Assembly: GCA_963978545.1 (NCBI GenBank) | Contig: OZ021722.1 | Span: forward strand, 111,846,827 to 111,910,826 | Direction of reading: 5' to 3' | DNA: 64,000 nt | DNA from: Linyphia triangularis | Taxonomy: Eukaryota; Arthropoda; Arachnida; Araneae; Linyphiidae | Part shown: positions 57,529-64,000 of the stretch, one piece after another | Layout: each line of letters starts with the position of its first letter | Position numbering within the stretch: the stretch's first letter is position 1 | Notes under the pieces: generated by a model | Told to the model about the DNA's origin: nothing | The model's input: the letters and a program-made list of their open reading frames with translations, nothing else | Databases searched by the model: none | Position numbers and translations under genes: made by a program

Positions 57529-58576
57529 TTGTCAACTATTCATTGCTGTTTTTATTTTACAACTGTTGTCACCCACCCCTTAAATATACAGTGGTCATCT
57601 CCCAAGAAGGAGGACATGACACACAGCACAGTGGAACAAGTGTTGACCGCAAACAGCCGAAATGAAGATTTATTGACAAAGGGGAAAGGGGGTTTTCGCG
57701 CTCGACTGTTGAAGTGGATGAGACAAGATATCCCAAGGTTTCGGCTTGTAGGGGTAGCTGATCAGCTGACACTGAACTCAGATACCATTCCCCATCCACC
57801 CCCTATTGCCAGGTCAGGGGGGGGGGGGGGGAGATAACATCCGGTGTGATTTCTTTAAAATCTTTCTAGTCAGTAATGTTTTAAGCTAGCTTGGACAGGA
57901 TCGGCTTGTCCTGGCATGGAGTTTAGATTTTTACATCTCTCAGCTTTGATTTTAGGTATATCCTCCTGAGAGCAACAACTGTTTGAAACATGATTTCAAG
58001 CTAATTTTTATGTATATTATTCTTTTGGGTCCTTGTAACGTACTTTTAAAGTTATTGGGTTTCAACTATAAAGATAGGACAAAAAATGACTATCTCCTTA
58101 AGCTTGCAAAAAATTTAAATTTAATTGTTCGGATGGGAAATTTAATCATGAAAGGCAGTAAAACAATTTTGTTCGAGGACGTGATACATAAAAATACTTT
58201 ACAGTTAGTGCAAAAAAAATTTGTTCGCGCAGAACATCCGACAACGTGAGGGAAAAGTCTTAGTGTTCATTGCTGGCATGTGCTTCGCGCCAACTTTTCG
58301 TGACGCCTCTACTGGCAGAGGAACTGGTTTTTGCCGTTTCTTTACAGACTCCACTTCTTCACAATCGGTAGAACTATTATCAGCTGTAGGACTGAATTCG
58401 GCTATTTTAGGCAAAGAAAAATTATGTGCCCAAAATCCGATGTGCATTTAAATGTACGCAGTGTCTCAGGAGAAAATGCCTTGTTATTTGTCTTCCTAAA
58501 ATATGATTTCAATGTAAAATAATTTAAACTAGTACCACAACCACTATTGTTACAAAATAAGAATGAGCAATTATTA
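57529..58576. other. more balanced DNA with unexplained open frames
   Basis: 57529-57837 (plus) is open for 102 codons and 57983-58249 (plus) for 88 codons (reading YKDRTKNDYLLKLAKNLNLI). 58205-58447 is open on both strands; the minus frame (SSTDCEEVESVKKRQKPVPL) has the polar, Ser/Glu/Lys composition of a disordered protein segment. I recognise none of them and found no splice pattern linking them. A G-run lies at 57819-57831. Confidence 0.25.
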
Positions 58577-58636
58577 CTTTCAATCATCCATATGTATACA
58601 CAGGGTAATGAAAGCATAGTATTCGGTTTAAAAAAA

Positions 58637-58668
<32 letters not shown>

Positions 58669-59331
58669 GCGTTTCTCCACGTTTTGGAACGTCCTAATTT
58701 AAAAAAAGTGATCTAGAAAAAATGTGTGTCTGTGGTCAGCATAACTCCCGAACAAAATGACCTACTATGTTCAAATTTGGTGTGCGGGTTGGTGATGGTA
58801 CAGGACAGGGACCTACCATTAAGGTTTTCGTCAAAAAGGTTTTCGCGTATAAAGTAGCTGCCATTGAAAAAATCATATTTTTCAGTAATTGTTAAAAAAC
58901 GGCTTTAAAGATTTTGTTCAAAATCGCTGTAGTAATGCCTCTTAAGGAGTTTTAAACGTCACCACCTCTGAAATTCCCTTAAAAATGCTTTAATGGCGTA
59001 AAAAGTTGAAAAACAAATGCCTTTAACACAGAGTTCTCTTTCTTTGACCATACCTCATCAACGATAGTTTTTCTTCTCTCCCCAGTAGTTTCATTTATAA
59101 GAAGGGATAATATAAAAATTGTCGAAAAGTGTATCGCCAAAATCTTCTTTTTGGCAGAATTTTTTTTTTTTTTTTTTTTTAAAGACCTATACAAGAATTA
59201 TTGCAAAATATACCGCAAATTGGACACTTTTGCTAAATGAAGGATGAAAATATAAAAACGGTAAATGTCACAAAGCTATGTAAGTATTATAGTGTAATTG
59301 AAAGCTGTGCGATGTTCCACATCCCTAGTTT
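58577..59331 (+). repeat. dispersed ~0.75-kb repeat, copy 4 (full, uninterrupted)
   Basis: The most complete copy: CATATGTATACACAGGGTAA end, long internal poly(T) runs (58640-58667, 59160-59180), the GTGGTCAGCATAACTCCCG middle, an intact GCCTTTAACACAGAGTTC at about 59019-59036 (the TTAA site used by element B in copy 1), and the AATTGAAAGCTGTGCGATG end, followed by CCTAG. Confidence 0.85.
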
Positions 59332-60377
59332 TTCTCTATTTTATTTGGCTTTGTATATTTTTTTTTAGAACTGCTCAATTTTGACTTTACGATTGCCCAA
59401 TTTGGATTTACGACTGCCCGAATAAGCCTGCCCGAATAAGCCACGACTACCCGTTAGAATAGGCCAGGGTTTTGTTGCGTCTTAGAATTCGATTTATTTG
59501 ACAGGCAATTGAAAGAATCTCTTACAATATGTGTTCAGAACAAGTAATATTCAGTAAAAAGTGTATGCTTTCTCTCAAATGATTTCTAATAAAATTTTCT
59601 TACAAAAATATATCAGTAGACAGGATAGTAATGCGTCGATTGTCAAAGAGTTTTTCGGATTTTCACCTTAATGATGCTTAAATGCACGACATTTTCCTCT
59701 TCAAAGACCATGGGTGAAAACAGTCAAAATGTCAAAAAGAGGAAAATATTCGCAGCTTTATTTTGAACTACTAAAGTAGCTGAATAATAATATAAAAGTG
59801 TGCTGATGATGTACAGAACAGTGGTGGAGTTAGAAATTTTTTCTGAGGTGGCTACATGCAAGTTTAGTATGATAAAGACCTATAAAGTCTACTAAAAACA
59901 ATAACATTGTAGAACAAGCAGAACTTTTCAGAGGAACAAAAAGCGTAATTCCACGTAAAAGTGGAAGACCCCTGAAAAACACCACCACCTGACATTCTAC
60001 CTACTGTTCACAATGTTTTGGCGCAGCAATACCCTAGTGCAGCTTTTGCGCTTGATAACGTATAAATTTATTATTAGATTCTACATAGATGCCTTAAAAG
60101 GGAGTAAATATACTTAGCCGACGCAACTTTTAATTTGTACTTTCTTTTTTTAATTTTGCTAACGCTTTATTTTTATTAATAATCATTTTCACAAACGTTA
60201 TATAGTAAAGAATACTTTAAAATAATATTAAAATAAATCAACTCATGAGGCCCTCCAAAAGGAGGACTTTTTTTCGCAAGGATTACTAAATATATTTTTT
60301 AAAAAAATTTCTGGGATAAAGTTATTTGAGTTTATAAATATATTATACAAAAAGAATAAAAAATAAAAAGTTACAAA

Positions 60378-60423
<46 letters not shown>

Positions 60424-60899
60424 GTACAACTTTACAATCCAATGCTTGAATTTCCAATTTTTAATATTCCATAAATAATAAGCTTGAAGTTTTTTTTTTT
60501 TTTTTTTTATGAAGAATTTGTGTAGATAAGAGGCTTGAAAAATAAAATGTGCAGAGGGGAGGCTGATAAGTCTGATGTAAATTAAGGAAAACACATGTAT
60601 TATATATATTTTGATTAAACATTTTGGCACCAAAAAATAGTTTCAACAAATGATCGGTTAAAATGGGATTTATTAGTATTCCGAAGCGATTATAGAAGCA
60701 TGTGTGATTGTAAAAGCGATTTTTTAGTGAGAATGACAGTCCCAAAATTTGTTAGTAACAATTGTCATCGGCATCAAATCTTATCTACCAAGTTTCAGCT
60801 CGATTGGATTACGGCAAGTGAGTTAATTTGGTCTCCGCAGAACATTTCTACCAGCAAAATATGTGGCAAACTACCTTTCAAAATTTAATCCTTAACTAG
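59332..60899. other. non-coding with poly(T) runs
   Basis: A few ACTGCCCGAATAAGCC-like short repeats occur at 59380-59460. Poly(T) runs lie at 60380-60419 and 60491-60509. No gene seen. Confidence 0.45.
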
Positions 60900-60946
60900 G
60901 GGTATGAAACATCGGACAATTTTTCAATTACACTGAATAATACTGA
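60900..60946 (-). repeat. dispersed-repeat end fragment
   Basis: A ~45-bp remnant of the family terminus on the minus strand (CTAGGGGTATGAAACATCGG, then the TTCAATTACACT block). Confidence 0.6.
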
Positions 60947-61890
60947 TCATTGCATTAAAATATGATACGGGATGTTATTTATCATTTTCATATATTTAAA
61001 AACCCACCTAAGTGACGAAGATATTCGATAGACATTACATTGTCCTTTCTTGTGCGGTAAACAGATACAAATCAATCGTTGATGGGTGATGCTCAAGCAG
61101 GCGCGTATTTAGGGGGGGGGGGGTGCGACCGCACACCCCATGAAGTATCTCGTCTAAATTATTTTTAAATGGCAGTTTCACCGAGTTCAAAGTAAAAAAA
61201 AAAAAAAATTGAAATTTCATTAATATTTGTAAGATCTATTTTTTACTTAATATCAATATCGATGGAAATCAGCAAACAAAATTATGCTTTTTATGACATT
61301 CTTCAAGCATCATTAATACAGATTTTTAAGCCACTTAATCGAACTCCTCATTCCGTTACCCGTAGAAGGAATGGGCTTGAGAAGGAACGAGTAGATCGGG
61401 ATGTGTTGACCTGCAATGTACAGCTCAACGAATGTTCACCCCTTGTGTGATTCTCAAATTAAAAAAATGAATTTTGAATGACCATTGAAAAATTTCTAAA
61501 ATTTCAGCACGATTTTCTCCTTGATCAGAGGCTAATTAATTATAAAGGTTTAATATCGGGGCTCCATCGCACCCTCTAAACTTCATTCGATGTACAAAAA
61601 ATCATGCACTAAAATAGTTTTAAAAAAAAATCCTTTAATTGTAATTGGAAAATAAAATGCCTAATTCATAATTAAGAAAAAGCTTTGATCAAATCGGCAC
61701 TATAGCATTATTGCAATTCTTCAGAAAATTGCAAAAACTTACAGTTCCGATCAAGACGCTTAGCTAAATTAGGACCAAGAAGTTTCTCTTCATTCCAAAA
61801 TGACCCCTTCTTTGTGTGACCTTGAATTTGAAGGACACAAACAAAGTAATAAAATTTGAGGGGTCATACTATCCCCTCCCTTGCACGTGA
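60947..61890. other. non-coding, no gene seen
   Basis: Includes a GGGGGGGGGG run at 61111-61121 within a GCGCGTATTTAGG...CGCACACCCCATG phrase and an A-run at 61195-61208. No credible frame. Confidence 0.45.
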
Positions 61891-61917
61891 CATTGCCCCA
61901 TATCCCATGGGTTCCGG

Positions 61918-62045
61918 ACAAAATCCCGAAAGCCGAAATCCCGACAAGCCAGAATCCCGACAGCCGAAATCCCGACAAGCCATAATCCCGACAAGCCATA
62001 ATCCCGAAAGGGACGAAATCCCGACAAGCCATAATCCCGAAAAAC
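61918..62045 (+). repeat. 17-18-bp minisatellite
   Basis: Imperfect tandem units of AATCCCGACAAGCCATA and the related AATCCCGAAAGCCG, about seven times, trailing into AAATCCCTAC repeats to about 62090. The open frames over it are repeat artefacts. Confidence 0.8.
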
Positions 62046-64000
62046 GTAAAATCCCTACCTAAAAAAAAATCCCTACAAAATCCCTAGATGAACTATTTGT
62101 TAAAAAATTGACTACTGATAAATTTTCTATTGAAAACGTTCCAATTCTTAAAAGCTTTCTATTATGTTTTTCTGAATAGCATTATTTTATATTGTATAGT
62201 TTTATTTTCTTCCTTTAATTTTGATCTTGATGCTACAAAAAAAAAAAAAAAAAAAAAAAAAAAGGCTTCAAGAAAAATCCACAATTTTAGTTATACAATA
62301 ATTACAGTGCAATCATTAAAACAGAATATCCATTATATCATAACTTTGAAGAAATTAATTCATTTTCAATTATATTTTTTAAAAATTAAATTAAAACAAC
62401 GTGTTTGAAGAATTGATTACAAAGTTATGTACATTCATGTACAAAAAATATAGATTTTAAAATGTATGCAAAAATTGTAAAACGATTGCATGCACTGCAA
62501 TAGAGGTTTCCAAACTTTTAAATGATGTTATTGAACCTATTCAGTGTCAGCTCGAGATAAAAATTAAAAAGAAGGAAGATACTCAAAATTAAAATAAAAT
62601 TTTGAATTAAAATAAAATAATAAAATCAATTATAAATTTAGAAATGCAATAAAGTAATTTTAAATAAATAAATGAAGATCCTCTTAGAGAGATGGGGGGG
62701 GGGGGGTTTGATGTAAAAATATACTTTTTCTGTCTTTTTAACCAACAAAATGGCAATCAATAAAAGAATAATTTTTCTGTAAATCAAAATCAGCTGAATT
62801 TAGAGCCATAAAATTTTACCTTTAAAAAAAGAAGAAGAAAAAAGAAAGAAAAAACCCCAACATTTTTATCTGAAATTTGAATTTCCAACTGATCATCCAA
62901 TTGTCCACTAGATTTATAAGAGACGGCTCTCTTGAATGGAAATGCGTAATTTTATTAGCTTGGTATGTTTTCATTTTATGAAATATCTCATTTTAATTAG
63001 AACATTTCTCAATGGTTTCAAAATGTTGAAAACGTATGTCTACAATATATTTTTGGTATGGCTTTCTATACTAATTTTTGACATAACTATTCAAAATTAC
63101 TGAACCTGAATGTATGATCAAAAGTATTCTATCGCATTGAATTAAACGAGTATTTATTAACTTTATTTTTCTCAACAAAAATGAGAAAGAAAAAAAGCAC
63201 CTCGTAAATACTGTTAGAGTTTTCACTTACAGTTAAATTCATTTGGTAGGAAACAATAATTAACAAGAAACGTAAGGTGTTGCAGAACGTCGACCATTCG
63301 TCTATGCTCTAGGTAATAGTCAGCAGACCATTCACTTATCTCCCGGGGGGGGTCGGGGGGGCTTCAGTGGGGAGAGTACTAACTAACTAGGTGAGGGGTG
63401 TTTTCTTTCCTTTCTATTTTTTAACACTGGTAATAGTTTGCACGTTTGGAAAGGGAGAATGGTTTAAAGATGATGATAAAGATTGATAGTTTTCTTGAGT
63501 ATAAGGAACGAGGCATCAGCTTAGGTGTGAAATCCAGATAAGAGATTTAAATAACCCGAACATGAAATCCTGACCTCGCCTGTTTTGAAATAATTAATTT
63601 CAAAATTCATCAGAGTTATCAATTTAATTATTCTCAATACCTCCTCATATTTAAATATTAAAATATGAACAAATCTCCACATCTGTAAACAAATCGCAGA
63701 ATATCAGCACTACAAAGACATCTAAATGAGTATTATAATTTGGAAATTTAAGAGGTCACTGAGCAATTGAGCCAATTTCTTTTCAATAGCTATCGCGTCT
63801 ACTTTTTTTTTTATGAAATACCAATCCTTGGGTGAATGAAAAGACAAATTTTAAATGGTGGTCCTTTAATTTGGAAAAAAGATTCTATGAAATCAAAATG
63901 AAATTCCCGTACACCGGTAGGGAATAAATATTAGATTGAGACAAAATTATAAGGTAAAAACTATAAAGCAAAGCGTTTATCATAGTTTCCTTTCTCGGAA
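62046..64000. other. gene-free AT-rich end of window
   Basis: Contains an A-run at 62236-62263, G-runs at 62694-62706 and 63346-63361, and an A/G-rich tract at 62825-62853. No gene or transposon end was recognised. Confidence 0.5.

Overview
This window reads as AT-rich, gene-poor animal genomic DNA, most likely from an arthropod and probably an arachnid such as a spider. The evidence is the transposon mix (Helitron-like ends, hAT, piggyBac-type MITEs, Ty3/gypsy and BEL/Pao elements, a tRNA-derived SINE) and an intronless two-MATH-plus-BTB (TDPOZ, speckle-type POZ) pseudogene, a family known to be expanded in arachnids. There is no sign of bacterial, organellar or viral organisation. I found no intact host gene; every coding region I can recognise is a transposon remnant or a pseudogene.

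Layout. 1-3 kb: no gene, AT-rich, with a short repeat that recurs inverted near 10.9 kb. 3.0-9.76 kb: a Helitron-like element, a TA tract, then a full-length but dead Ty3/gypsy retrotransposon with both LTRs and a 4-bp target duplication. 11.4-14.0 kb: a hAT-type element with long inverted termini, inserted into a Helitron-like repeat. 15.2-20.5 kb: a rearranged dispersed repeat holding a second hAT-type element that keeps a decayed zinc-finger remnant. 21-24.5 kb: a 141-bp-unit tandem array, then a decayed SWIM plus Ulp1-like (C48) peptidase gene of probable transposon origin, broken by a SINE.

24.6-39.4 kb: two direct copies (5.95 and 5.19 kb) of a non-coding element bounded by TTAA. They share their ends but carry different cores. 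The second copy sits inside a ~0.75 kb dispersed repeat, and an uninterrupted relative of that repeat at 59 kb gives the empty site. 40.7-43.1 kb: more of the 141-bp array (one block inverted), a short MITE and a ~135-bp (TA)n tract. 43.7-49.6 kb: the TDPOZ pseudogene on the minus strand, split by a BEL/Pao element, which is in turn interrupted by a piggyBac-type MITE. The BEL pol frame is still open for 753 codons although the RT catalytic core, RNase H and integrase core are deleted.

49.9-53.5 kb: Helitron/Lep1-like repeats and a foldback MITE cluster. 53.5-56.6 kb: a 3.16 kb DNA transposon with ~37-bp inverted termini, repeated subterminal motifs and a decayed transposase. 57-64 kb: mostly featureless, with another copy of the dispersed repeat, homopolymer runs and a 17-18-bp minisatellite.

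The main value of the window is its stratigraphy: insertion boundaries can be read to the base and ordered in time. Family names for the DNA transposons come from termini, target duplications and remembered motifs, not from database searches.
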